DNA of 37,676 bases from contig JBBIVA010000017.1 in the NCBI GenBank assembly GCA_037439945.1, positions 1 through 37,676 of the forward strand, in the 5' to 3' direction. Shown here piece after piece: positions 17,191 to 26,327 of this stretch; the stretch's first letter is position 1; every line of letters begins with the position of its first letter. The DNA is from CALEUX01 sp037439945. Lineage in GTDB: Bacteria > Bacteroidota > Bacteroidia > Bacteroidales > Marinilabiliaceae. A program made the translations under genes and the position numbers. The notes beneath the pieces were generated by a model, which saw only the letters and a list, made by a program, of their open reading frames with translations, was not told the origin of the DNA and did no database searches.

Positions 17191-18345
17191 ATGGTACAAT
17201 TAACACGAAGAAATTTTATTAAAACGGGAAGTTTAACCACAGCAGCAGGATTTGCAGGAATAAGTACTGTTATAGGAACTTTAAGCTGTTTTCAACCTTT
17301 CGGAAAAAGGGCCGGAAAGAAAGGTTTATCACTTAAATTCAGGCCCTACAACCTGCAACTTAAACATTCATTTAACCTTGCAGGGAGCTCACGAACTATT
17401 ACTCCTGTTATGCTAACTGAGGTTAGTTACGAAGGTGTTACAGGTTACGGTGAAGCATCAATGCCACCATATCTTGGTGAATCACACCAATCTGCTGAAA
17501 AATTCCTGTCGATGGTAAATTTAGGCCAATTTAGTGCCCCATTTGAGTTAGAAACCATTTTAAATTACATTGATTCAATTACACCTGGTAATTTTGCTGC
17601 AAAAGCATCTGTTGACATTGCTCTTCACGATCTTGTTGGTAAACTAATTGGTCAGCCGTGGTATAAAATATGGGGCTACGATCCAAGAAAGACACCAAAT
17701 ACATCCTTTACCATTGGAATTGACACAGAAGATATAGTAAGGCAAAAAGTGAGAGAGGCAAATCCCTATAAAATTCTTAAAGTTAAACTGGGAAGAGATA
17801 ATGATAAAGAAATGATTGAATTTGTACGCAAAGAGACAGATGTTCCAATTTGCGTAGATGTAAATCAAGGTTGGAGAGACAAACATATAGCCCTGGAAAT
17901 GATACACTGGTTGGAAGAAAAAGGGACAGTGTTTGTTGAACAACCAATGCCTAAGGAAATGGTTGATGACATGGCATGGTTAACAGAACGCAGTCCGTTA
18001 CCAACAATTGGAGATGAAGCAGTTCAGCGAATTGCTGACGTTAAAAATGCACAAGGGGTATATTCCGGAATTAATATTAAACTGATGAAATGCACCGGAA
18101 TGAGGGAAGCCCATAAGATGTTAAATCTTGCATTATCATTAAATATGAGAGTTATGATTGGTTGTATGACCGAAACATCCTGTGCAGTTTCTGCTGCTGC
18201 CCAACTATCTCCAATGACAAGTTGGTGCGATCTGGATGGGAATTTGCTTATAAAAAATGATGTTTTTGAAGGTGTTAAAATTATTAATGGTAAAGTTACA
18301 TTAAACGAAAGACCCGGGATTGGAATCTCCAAAGCAAGTTTATGA
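17191..18345 (+). CDS. L-Ala-D/L-Glu dipeptide epimerase, exported
   Basis: An enolase-superfamily enzyme of 384 residues that converts L-Ala-D-Glu, the dipeptide from murein stem peptides, to L-Ala-L-Glu so ordinary peptidases can use it. Visible catalytic features are ILKVKLG (KxK pair), CVDVNQGW, VFVEQPMP and IGDEA (three metal ligands), INIKLMKCTG (second catalytic lysine) and the CDLDG segment that carries the DxD signature of dipeptide epimerases. The N-terminus, LTRRNFIKTGSLTTAAGF, is a twin-arginine signal followed by TLSC, a possible lipobox, so the protein appears to be exported folded and perhaps lipid-anchored. Classical epimerases of this type are cytoplasmic. It is transcribed alone, before the endopeptidase that would make its substrate. 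Confidence 0.88.
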   Translation: MVQLTRRNFIKTGSLTTAAGFAGISTVIGTLSCFQPFGKRAGKKGLSLKFRPYNLQLKHSFNLAGSSRTITPVMLTEVSYEGVTGYGEASMPPYLGESHQSAEKFLSMVNLGQFSAPFELETILNYIDSITPGNFAAKASVDIALHDLVGKLIGQPWYKIWGYDPRKTPNTSFTIGIDTEDIVRQKVREANPYKILKVKLGRDNDKEMIEFVRKETDVPICVDVNQGWRDKHIALEMIHWLEEKGTVFVEQPMPKEMVDDMAWLTERSPLPTIGDEAVQRIADVKNAQGVYSGINIKLMKCTGMREAHKMLNLALSLNMRVMIGCMTETSCAVSAAAQLSPMTSWCDLDGNLLIKNDVFEGVKIINGKVTLNERPGIGISKASL

Positions 18346-18668
18346 AATTCCATTTTTTAAATACAGCTCACTTTTTATTTCTATAACGTTCAATTTATCA
18401 ATATAACCAATATGATTTTTACATAATATAATTCCTATTGGTATAAAATTATTTAATCAGGCAAACTACCAGATATTAACCATCCTAATAATTGTAAATT
18501 TAAAGGTAAATATCATCCAGTGAAGGTATGGATTTGTTAATTTCTGACTACAAATTTCTAAATTACTACCCCTGGCTTATTTTAAAATACCGGGTTTTTG
18601 AAAATTAATTTTACATATTACCAAACAATTACAACTAAACTCCTTTGCCTTTTGATAAAATTCAAATT

Positions 18669-18684
18669 TGTAATACACTATATT
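18669..18684. promoter_or_regulatory. GTATTACA-family operator candidate in long gap
   Basis: TGTAATACACTATATT, read on the other strand, ends in GTATTACA. The left half of the palindrome is poorly kept. It is 340 bp before the next start codon, so its target is uncertain. Confidence 0.35.
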
Positions 18685-18945
18685 TAATCATAATTATAAT
18701 TTTGAAAAACCTGTTAATATTTGTTTACCTCATTAATTCCATAAATAAATTTAGTACGTAAATCCAATTCACACACATTTTTTATCCCCCACCTTTCTAA
18801 TGTGGGTAAAAATCAATTTTTACAACTTTTCACTGCGTATACCCCTTCATGATCATAAATACAAATCGAAATATTACATTAATAATTTAACATCACCTTA
18901 ATTTCTTCCAAATCATCAATTTTATGCTAAAAAACAGGTTTTTTT

Positions 18946-18978
18946 TTGTTGGTTTTACAATTATTAACTTTATTTTTG
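18946..18978 (+). promoter_or_regulatory. Promoter of endopeptidase-SusCD operon
   Basis: TATTTTTG (18971-18978) matches the -7 consensus TAnnTTTG. TTG-containing -33 candidates lie at 18946-18952, with 18-22 bp spacing. Transcription would begin near 18985, about 35 bp before the lipoprotein start. Confidence 0.55.
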
Positions 18979-18980
18979 AT

Positions 18981-18996
18981 ATGTAAGATATAATAC
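18981..18996. promoter_or_regulatory. Imperfect TGTA-N8-TACA palindrome at start site
   Basis: TGTAAGATATAATACA keeps the outer TGTA and TACA spaced as in the 5242-5257 palindrome but differs in the middle. It begins 3 bp after the -7 box, at the expected transcription start, which fits repressor action. Confidence 0.45.
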
Positions 18997-19020
18997 AACC
19001 ATACAATAAGATTAAAATTA

Positions 19021-20178
19021 ATGAGAATAAAATTTTCATCAGTTCTACTGCTCATAATCCTATTGGTAACATCGTGTAAACAGGAAAAGCAGTTATCAGA
19101 GATTATTGAAAGAATAAGGATAAAATACGCCCCGGAGAAAAGAGAATCTGTTTATAACATTGCTTATAAAAAAATTAACAGTAGGACCTACCAAATAACC
19201 GGAGAAGTTGATTCAAACATAGCAAAAAGTAATTTGCTTGACACCCTTTTAGCTTCAGGGTATTTAATAATTGACAGCATTGAGGTACTTCCCTTTAAAA
19301 TATCAAAACCATGGGGCCTTATAACCATAAGCGTGGCTAATTTAAAAGCCTCGCCATCACATACTTCAGAACTTGTGTCGCAAGCAATTATGGGCACACC
19401 GGTAAAAATTCTTAAAGAAAAAAACAATTGGGCTTTTATTAAAACACCTGATAACTATCTTGCCTGGTGCGAAAAAATTGCTTTATCGTTTAGGGATGAT
19501 GAAGAAATGCAAAACTGGAAGGAATCAGAAAGAATAATTTTGAAAAATTTAATTTCTTTTATAAAGGACCCTAAAACAGGACAAAACATTTCAGATATTG
19601 TAGCCGGAAGTATTGTTGTTAAAGAAGAAGAGAATTCCGCAGATATTTTGATTGAGGTTCCGGATGGAAGAAAAGGTATTATAACTTCTGCTGATTATGT
19701 GACTTTTTCATCAATTAAAGATCAGGCGCAACCCGATATAAATGATATTAAAATTACTGCTTTAAAATTTACCGGTATTCCATATTTATGGGGTGGAACT
19801 TCAATAAAGGCGGCCGACTGCAGTGGTTTTGTAAAAACTGTTTATCAGCTTCACGGAATTATACTAGCCCGCGATGCATCCCTTCAGGTAAGTTATGGAA
19901 CTCAAATTCCGGTTACAAACGGTTGGAAAGAGTTTGAAACCGGTGATTTAGTTTTCTTTTCTTCAAAACCTAAAGGTGATAAAATAACACATGTAGGAAT
20001 GTATCTTGGCCGATCTGAAATAATACACTCCTCCGGCTTAGTTAGAATTAATAGTCTTGATAGTACAAGTAATAATTATACCAAATATTATTCGCGCAAT
20101 ATTCACAGTGTCAGAAGAATTATTGGTGCAGAAAAAAATCGTGGTATAGTTTATTTAAAAGATCACGAATGGTATTAA
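19021..20178 (+). CDS. NlpC/P60 gamma-D-glutamyl-diamino acid endopeptidase lipoprotein (YkfC-like)
   Basis: A 385-residue cysteine peptidase predicted to cut between D-Glu and the diamino acid of murein stem peptides, releasing L-Ala-D-Glu. A lipoprotein signal ends in LVTSC. Bacterial SH3-like domains occupy the N-terminal half (one near SVANLKASPSHTSELV, residues about 100-160, and probably a second near 175-235). The C-terminal NlpC/P60 domain (about 240-375) shows the nucleophile in AADCSGFVKTVY (Cys about 263) and the catalytic histidine in THVGMYLG. This layout matches YkfC-type enzymes. It is first in the operon with susC and susD, 101 bp upstream, and its product is the substrate of the neighbouring epimerase. 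Confidence 0.87.
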   Translation: MRIKFSSVLLLIILLVTSCKQEKQLSEIIERIRIKYAPEKRESVYNIAYKKINSRTYQITGEVDSNIAKSNLLDTLLASGYLIIDSIEVLPFKISKPWGLITISVANLKASPSHTSELVSQAIMGTPVKILKEKNNWAFIKTPDNYLAWCEKIALSFRDDEEMQNWKESERIILKNLISFIKDPKTGQNISDIVAGSIVVKEEENSADILIEVPDGRKGIITSADYVTFSSIKDQAQPDINDIKITALKFTGIPYLWGGTSIKAADCSGFVKTVYQLHGIILARDASLQVSYGTQIPVTNGWKEFETGDLVFFSSKPKGDKITHVGMYLGRSEIIHSSGLVRINSLDSTSNNYTKYYSRNIHSVRRIIGAEKNRGIVYLKDHEWY

Positions 20179-20279
20179 AATATATATAAAATAAAAATTA
20201 ACATCCAATGTAGAAAATGATTTTAACCAAAAACCCGAGTATTCGGTAATTAATTTCAAAATAATCTAAATTATACTCT

Positions 20280-23200
20280 ATGAAAACATTTCTCATGACG
20301 TGCCTTACAGGAATGGGGATTTTTTTGCTGTCTTCTGGATTGCAGGCGCAAACTAAAACCATTACCGGTTATGTAACGGACATTGATGCTTTGGACCCAT
20401 TGCCTGGTGTAAGTGTGGTGGTAAAAAACACCACCACAGGCACAATAACTGATGCCAATGGAAAATATTCAATTAACGCATCAGAGGGTCAAACATTAAG
20501 GTTTTCTTTTATCGGATATGAAATATATGAAGTAGTGGTTGGTGTATCAACCCAAATAAATATCCAAATGAAATCAGAAGCCCAGGCTTTAGGCGAAGTT
20601 GTTGTTACAGCAGAGTTTGGGATGAAACGGGTTGCAAGGGCAATTGGATCATCGGTTCAAAATGTTAAGGCAACTGATATTATTGAATCAGGCAGGGACA
20701 ACTTCATTTCAGCACTTCAGGGGCGTGTGGCCGGAATGAATGTTTCAGCAAGTAGTGGCGCCCCGGGTGCTTCTACTACAGTTGTTCTTAGAAGTATTAC
20801 ATCAATTTCCGGTAATAACCAACCATTGTTTATAGTTGACGGAATTCCTATGAATAACTCTACATTTAATCCACTGAATCTGGCTGATAAAGGAACATCA
20901 TTTTCTGTCAGGAATTTAGATTTTGCATCTCGTGGGAATGATTTTAATCCCGAAGAAATAGAGTCAATGACGATTTTAAAGGGAGCTGCTGCGGCTGCTC
21001 TTTATGGTTCAGATGCTTCAAATGGCGCCATAATTATAACTACAAAAAAAGGTTCAGCCGGAAAAGGAAAAGTAACCTATAGTAATTCTTTTCGTTGGGA
21101 CAATGCCTATGGTTATCCGGAAATGCAAACCAAATATGCCAATGGAGCCTACGGAACTACAAATTATTACTATTTAAGCCGTTATGGTGGTCTATATCCC
21201 GAGGGAACAAAATTGTATAATAATGTTGATGCCATTATGCAAACAGGATTTACATCCCGTCACAATATTTCGGTTGAAGGTGGCTCAGATAAAACAACCA
21301 TAAGGGCTTCAGCTTCTGTTTTAGATCAGAAGGGAGTTATAAAAACATCTGATTTTTCACGTTTTAATTTGTCATTATCAGGTAAATCTGAAATCAGAAA
21401 GTGGTTAACAGTTGAAGCCTCTATGCAATATGCTTCTACCGGAAATAATAAGGTTCCTTTGGGAATTTCTGGCCCTCTTTACATGTCTATGCGATGGCCC
21501 ATAGTTGATAATATGCTAAATTATTTGGATGGAGATGGTTCACGCATGCGTATGCCAGATTATTATACAGATACTGATCTTTTAAATCCCTTGTTTGGAT
21601 TATACAAGAATAAACTCAGCGATGAGTCAGACAGGGTTATTTCAAATTTTTCAGTAAATATTATTCCTGTTAAAAATGCATTTGTAAGGGCACAAATGGG
21701 ATGGGACATTGGAATGCAAACATTTATAACATCTACGCATCCCTATTATTTTAATAATAATGGTGGTGTTGGAATTTACAATATAGCTAAGGCAAATTTC
21801 AATGACCTTAATTTGAATTTACTTACTGGTTATTCCAATGAATTTTTTGATGATAAAATCTCTATTTCAGCACAATTTGGGTACCATCAAATAGATAATG
21901 GCATTACCAATTTAGCAACCACGGGGTCAAGGTATGCGGTAATTGATTTTCAATCGATAAATAATGTTGATCCATTGACAATTTCCTCGTCACAAACTAC
22001 AACCACAAGGAGACTTCAGGCAATTTCAGCTCAATTTGAACTTGGTTATAATAATTTAGCCTTTTTAACTCTCCGTGGACGGAACGACTGGTCATCAACT
22101 TTACCTAAGAAAAACAATTCATACTTCTACCCTGCGATTGAAGGCTCTTTTATATTATCAGAACTTTCATTTATTAAAAATATTCAACAAATAAATTACC
22201 TAAAACTTCGCTCCTCTGTAGCTAAAGTTGGTAAAGATGCAGGACCGCTCGAAATTGATCCTCAGTTGGAAACAACAGGATTATCGGGGGGTGGTTATAA
22301 ATATGGTTTCACAGCCCCAAATAAAAATTTAAGACCTGAAATGACAACTTCGAAAGAAATTGGGTTTGAGGGACGATTCTTAAATAATAGAATTAATGTT
22401 GACTATACTTATTTTAGAACACATTGCGATGACCAAATTGTTAAAGGATTTAGATTAAGCTATGGTACAGGGTTCATACTTAATAATATGAATGTGGGTA
22501 CTTTTGAAACCTGGGGATGGGAAGCTCATATAGATGGAGATGTTTTACGGGTTTCCAATGGAATTAGATGGAATATAGGTTTAAATGCATCAAGCACTGA
22601 TTCAGAAGTTGTATATCTTCCAGCCAATGTAACTGAATATTATAACCCATATACCTGGAACTCAGGAAATATTAGAAATGGAATTATGATAGGAAAACCT
22701 GTTACCACTTTAACTGGCCGTGCATACACCAGAAATAATGCAGGGGATATTTTAATAAGCCCAACAACAGGTCTTCCGGTTATTGATACGGGCTGGAGTG
22801 TTATTGGAAACCGTGAACCCAAATTACGTTTTGGCATAACAACAAACCTTAGTTATAAAGACATGCGATTGTCAGCCATGTTTGCAGGGCGCTATAAAAC
22901 AACTGTGGTAAACGGAACCAAACGAACCATGATGCAAAATGGGTTAAGTTGGGAATCAGTTAACCTAAGGGAGAAGGGCCCGGTAATTTTTAACGGAGTT
23001 TTACAGGATGGAAATGAAAACAGTGCCAACCCAACAATAAATACTATCGCGGTTACATACGATACTTATGGATTATCAATTTATGAAGGAAATGATGAAG
23101 ACTGGCTGGAAAAGGGTATAAATTATTTACGGCTGCAAGAGTTAAGGTTTTCATATAATTTGCCTCTTAAATGGCTCAAAAGAACTCTATTATCGAACAT

Positions 23201-23375
23201 GAATGTATATATTTCAGGTAATGATTTATATACCTGGACCAATTATTCGGGAATTGATGCAGTTGGAAATACAGTATCTGCAGCCGCCGGAGGTTCAGGA
23301 GGTGAAGGTATTGATGTTTGGTCACTGCCAAATCCAAGAGGGTTCACTTTAGGATTAAGTGTAACATTCAAATAG
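20280..23375 (+). CDS. SusC/RagA-family TonB-dependent outer-membrane transporter
   Basis: A 1031-residue outer-membrane importer. A signal peptide ends near LQAQ. A carboxypeptidase regulatory-like domain follows (about residues 27-105, ITGYVTDIDALDPLPGVSVV). The plug comes next, with the SusC hallmarks VDGIPMNNS and ALYGSDASNGAIIITTKKG (about 225-260), then a long beta barrel ending in a terminal aromatic LGLSVTFK. With the adjacent SusD it should form a lidded import complex driven by TonB. The surrounding genes suggest muropeptides or GlcNAc-MurNAc glycan pieces as cargo, but the sequence itself does not show specificity. Confidence 0.93.
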   Translation: MKTFLMTCLTGMGIFLLSSGLQAQTKTITGYVTDIDALDPLPGVSVVVKNTTTGTITDANGKYSINASEGQTLRFSFIGYEIYEVVVGVSTQINIQMKSEAQALGEVVVTAEFGMKRVARAIGSSVQNVKATDIIESGRDNFISALQGRVAGMNVSASSGAPGASTTVVLRSITSISGNNQPLFIVDGIPMNNSTFNPLNLADKGTSFSVRNLDFASRGNDFNPEEIESMTILKGAAAAALYGSDASNGAIIITTKKGSAGKGKVTYSNSFRWDNAYGYPEMQTKYANGAYGTTNYYYLSRYGGLYPEGTKLYNNVDAIMQTGFTSRHNISVEGGSDKTTIRASASVLDQKGVIKTSDFSRFNLSLSGKSEIRKWLTVEASMQYASTGNNKVPLGISGPLYMSMRWPIVDNMLNYLDGDGSRMRMPDYYTDTDLLNPLFGLYKNKLSDESDRVISNFSVNIIPVKNAFVRAQMGWDIGMQTFITSTHPYYFNNNGGVGIYNIAKANFNDLNLNLLTGYSNEFFDDKISISAQFGYHQIDNGITNLATTGSRYAVIDFQSINNVDPLTISSSQTTTTRRLQAISAQFELGYNNLAFLTLRGRNDWSSTLPKKNNSYFYPAIEGSFILSELSFIKNIQQINYLKLRSSVAKVGKDAGPLEIDPQLETTGLSGGGYKYGFTAPNKNLRPEMTTSKEIGFEGRFLNNRINVDYTYFRTHCDDQIVKGFRLSYGTGFILNNMNVGTFETWGWEAHIDGDVLRVSNGIRWNIGLNASSTDSEVVYLPANVTEYYNPYTWNSGNIRNGIMIGKPVTTLTGRAYTRNNAGDILISPTTGLPVIDTGWSVIGNREPKLRFGITTNLSYKDMRLSAMFAGRYKTTVVNGTKRTMMQNGLSWESVNLREKGPVIFNGVLQDGNENSANPTINTIAVTYDTYGLSIYEGNDEDWLEKGINYLRLQELRFSYNLPLKWLKRTLLSNMNVYISGNDLYTWTNYSGIDAVGNTVSAAAGGSGGEGIDVWSLPNPRGFTLGLSVTFK

Positions 23376-23398
23376 TTTAAAAATTAAATTTACACAAG

Positions 23399-25282
23399 AT
23401 GATTAAAAAGATAATAACTTCTGTTTTATTGTCGACATCACTAATGTTTACGTTGGTAAGCTGCGAAGATTACCTTGATGTCAACAAAAATGTAGATGCT
23501 CCTGATTATGTTGATGGATATTTATATCTTGCAGGGATAACACAGCAATACCAAGGTATGTATTGGGATATTCGTGCAACTGGCCCAATAACCCAAATGA
23601 TGGGTACAACTACTTATACTAACTTTGCTAATCATTATTTTTCAGAAGGAAGTGATGCAGGTGGTGAAATTTGGAGGGTTGTTTACTGGAACCAGGGCCT
23701 GAATCTTGAAAACATGATAAATCAATCACTTGCTGCAAAAGATTGGACTCTGGCTGGTATTGGTTATGCCATGAAAGCTTATTCGTGGGATCAAATGACT
23801 AAATACCACGGTGAACTTATTTTAGAAGATGCATTTGTTCCAGGATTACTGTCGCACCGCTATGATTACCAGGAGAAAGTTTATGCACAGGTAAGGGAGT
23901 GGGCCTACAAGGCAATTGAAAATCTCGAAAAAGTTGATAACAAAGCATATGGCAACAAAATAAGTGCCAATGACTATATTTATGGTGGAAACAAAGACAA
24001 ATGGATTAAATTTGCCTATGGTGTAATAGTCAGGAATCTGGCTTCCTTATCAAACAAATCAGATTTTAAAACAAAATACGCACAGGAACTCATTGATTGT
24101 GCAAATAAATCACTTCAAACATTCGCTGATGATGCTACAGTAAAAATTACAGGAGGATCTGCCAATGCAGCTTTCTCGGCCTATAACAATTACTGGGGTA
24201 CTTTCAGGGTTAATCTTACTCGTGCCTATTTTCAGCACGAATATGCTGTTCAGGTTTTCACAGGAACCGTTCCAAGGTATGATGAGGCAACTGGTAATAA
24301 GATACCTGTGGCAGGAAATCCGTATCTCCCCTATGAATTGGCTGCCAAACAGATTATTTGCAGTACAGATTTAGTAACACCAGGACATTATGACCCAAGA
24401 GTTGCTGTTAAACTTGCTACTATTGATGATCCCACCTACGACAATATGGATGTAGTTGCTAATATAAAAAACCGTAAATATTACGGTGGTACTCTAACAG
24501 GTACCAGTGGTCCAATTGGAACAGCTCCATCTTTTTATGGTCGTAACAGTAATTCGGCCTATACAGGCACCATAAATGACGGAAAAGGACGGTGGATTTA
24601 CAGGGATGACGCCCCCTATATTTTAATGACATGTGCAGAAATAAAATTCTGTCTTGCCGAAACCTATTGGAAACTGGACAGGAAATCAGATGCCTTTGAA
24701 GCGTTTAAAGCAGCAGTAAAAGCCGACCTTGACTTTACAGCTAACTATATTTCACCAGGAACAAAAGGGCAAGCTGTTGGTGGAGATAAAATTACCAAAA
24801 GTGTGTTCACAACTTTAGCCAGCGAATACGCAGCCGGGCCTTTCGTTGATGGTTTGCCTCTGACTGATTTTTCCCTTTCTCATATTATGATGCAAAAATG
24901 GGTGGCTCTTTACCCCTGGGGAGCATCAGAAGCCTGGGTTGATATGCGTAAGTATCATTATGATATAAAATACACCGGCGACTTTCCGTCATCAGGTAAT
25001 GGCTGGGATTTATCAATGGTAACCCAAAAATGGGATTCTGATGATACAAAAGTTTATAAGGGCTTTTATTTGGCACCTGCACAAGTACAGCATCGCAAAA
25101 GTTCATATAATACCAAGAACAGTGGATCACCTTGTTATCGTATAAGACCAAGATATAACTCTGAGTATATGTGGAATAAACCATCTCTTGAATCTCTTGT
25201 TCCAATTGCAGGTACAGCTGAAAACTACCATTGTTCAATTCCTTGGTTTGCCTATCCAGGCAATATACCAACATCTAACTAA
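23399..25282 (+). CDS. SusD/RagB-family surface lipoprotein
   Basis: A 627-residue surface lipoprotein that would close over the SusC pore and capture ligand. The signal ends in LVSC and is followed by EDYLDVNKNVDAPDYV, typical of the SusD-like family. Helical repeat segments are present, including ILMTCAEIKFCLAETYWK and its neighbour (about residues 405-440). The C-terminus is rich in aromatic residues and arginines (CYRIRPRYNSEYMW, about 578-592) and may contribute to ligand binding. It starts 23 bp after susC and precedes a second small lipoprotein. The ligand is unknown from sequence; the locus suggests peptidoglycan fragments. Confidence 0.92.
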   Translation: MIKKIITSVLLSTSLMFTLVSCEDYLDVNKNVDAPDYVDGYLYLAGITQQYQGMYWDIRATGPITQMMGTTTYTNFANHYFSEGSDAGGEIWRVVYWNQGLNLENMINQSLAAKDWTLAGIGYAMKAYSWDQMTKYHGELILEDAFVPGLLSHRYDYQEKVYAQVREWAYKAIENLEKVDNKAYGNKISANDYIYGGNKDKWIKFAYGVIVRNLASLSNKSDFKTKYAQELIDCANKSLQTFADDATVKITGGSANAAFSAYNNYWGTFRVNLTRAYFQHEYAVQVFTGTVPRYDEATGNKIPVAGNPYLPYELAAKQIICSTDLVTPGHYDPRVAVKLATIDDPTYDNMDVVANIKNRKYYGGTLTGTSGPIGTAPSFYGRNSNSAYTGTINDGKGRWIYRDDAPYILMTCAEIKFCLAETYWKLDRKSDAFEAFKAAVKADLDFTANYISPGTKGQAVGGDKITKSVFTTLASEYAAGPFVDGLPLTDFSLSHIMMQKWVALYPWGASEAWVDMRKYHYDIKYTGDFPSSGNGWDLSMVTQKWDSDDTKVYKGFYLAPAQVQHRKSSYNTKNSGSPCYRIRPRYNSEYMWNKPSLESLVPIAGTAENYHCSIPWFAYPGNIPTSN

Positions 25283-25299
25283 TCAATAATTTTAAAACT

Positions 25300-26142
25300 A
25301 TGATAATGAAAAAATTAAAATATATTGGAATTTTATTGTTGGTGTTTATTTCTTTTTCCTGCGAAAAAAACGAAATTGAGTATGATACAACACCAAGTGG
25401 GGAAATGGCAGAATTTCAGCTCCATTATATGGTGCCGGTAACCGCCACATCTGCAAATAATATTACAAAAGTTGAAATCAATAACAAATTAGTGGCCAAT
25501 ATAAAGGCACCATTATCAACCTACAACGCAATCCCAAATGGTAGCGTTGGCCGGTTTTACACTGTTGAACCCGGTTTGGTGAATATCAAATTGTATCAGG
25601 GTAGTACTGGCGAAACTTTGGTTTACGACCAAAACGTGACACTATTAAAGGGTAAACAAAACATTTTTGTACATGATTTTACGAAACCTCCTGTTCTGTT
25701 TGATAACGGATACCCATATTCGAAAAATACAACTATGAATACCGATTCAACATGTTATGTAAAATTCTACCATTTCCTTTATGAAACTGCTGGTGTAACA
25801 TGTCCGCTTAAATTACAATATCAGTATATTAATCCAGTAACAAGTGAATTGGTTAACATTGGACAACCAATATTATTCGGAGAAACAACAGGGTGGCAAA
25901 AAATCAAAATCAAAAAGGAGATATTTAATTCAAGTGGTTCAGCCAGGGTCGATTATAGGATTAAAGTTATTGATACAAATGGAACAGTTATCGGGGATTT
26001 GTCAATCAGAAATTCTTCAGGAGTCTATGTTAACTATGCAGATTTCTGGACTGGATTTATTGGCAGAAGGTACCATCACGTAATTTCAGGGATGAGAGCA
26101 GCAGCCCCTGCATCAGCAGTTAGGCAATTTACAGCACTATAA
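25300..26142 (+). CDS. Surface lipoprotein with DUF4397-like domain
   Basis: A 280-residue lipoprotein (signal ending ISFSC, Cys about 21; an ATG two codons downstream is an alternative start). The mature part is beta-rich. Segments such as FYTVEPGLVNIKLYQGSTG and LLKGKQNIFVHDF resemble DUF4397-type immunoglobulin-like domains, and a second beta region follows from about residue 150. It lies 17 bp after susD and is the last gene before a strong terminator. This is the usual place for an accessory surface glycan-binding protein of a Sus-like system. The binding role is inferred from position. Confidence 0.65.
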   Translation: MIMKKLKYIGILLLVFISFSCEKNEIEYDTTPSGEMAEFQLHYMVPVTATSANNITKVEINNKLVANIKAPLSTYNAIPNGSVGRFYTVEPGLVNIKLYQGSTGETLVYDQNVTLLKGKQNIFVHDFTKPPVLFDNGYPYSKNTTMNTDSTCYVKFYHFLYETAGVTCPLKLQYQYINPVTSELVNIGQPILFGETTGWQKIKIKKEIFNSSGSARVDYRIKVIDTNGTVIGDLSIRNSSGVYVNYADFWTGFIGRRYHHVISGMRAAAPASAVRQFTAL

Positions 26143-26162
26143 TTATTAACCTGATGATAAAG

Positions 26163-26195
26163 AAGGGCTGTTCCATTTTTTATGGAACGGCCCTT
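26163..26195 (+). terminator. Rho-independent terminator after SusCD operon
   Basis: AAGGGCTGTTCCAT (26163-26176) and ATGGAACGGCCCTT (26182-26195) form a 14-bp stem with one G-T wobble and a T5 loop. It is followed by an AT-rich tail without a strict T-run. It starts 20 bp after the last gene and closes the endopeptidase-SusCD operon. Confidence 0.85.
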
Positions 26196-26246
26196 AACTT
26201 TAGAATTTAAATCCCGGGTTGTTATAAAATTATTATTATAATTTAT

Positions 26247-26266
26247 TAATTTTGACATGTATTACA
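26247..26266 (+). promoter_or_regulatory. -7 box plus GTATTACA-family operator
   Basis: TAATTTTG (26247-26254) matches the -7 consensus; a TTG at 26219-26221 is a poorly spaced -33 candidate. The operator-like TTTGACATGTATTACA (26251-26266) overlaps the -7 box and start site. Transcription would begin about 65 bp before the phosphoesterase start. Confidence 0.55.
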
Positions 26267-26327
26267 ACATAACATCTTTAATATAGTTTATATTATTCAA
26301 TAATAGCTTGTCTTTAAAGAAACCAAA

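Larger units (their letters stand above)
18346..19020. other. 675-bp non-coding region before the endopeptidase-SusCD operon
   Basis: No ORF with coding character was found on either strand. The stretch contains a TGTAATACA site (18669-18677), a weak CCCAC/GTGGG hairpin (18788-18806), a good promoter (18946-18978) and another operator-like site (18981-18996). The rest is AT-rich and unassigned. It is the longest gap in the locus and may hold an unrecognised regulatory RNA or decayed sequence, but nothing specific can be supported. Confidence 0.5.

Noticed and set aside
24885..25274. Minus-strand open frame of 129 codons inside susD
   Set aside because: Shadow of the susD reading frame with no family resemblance.
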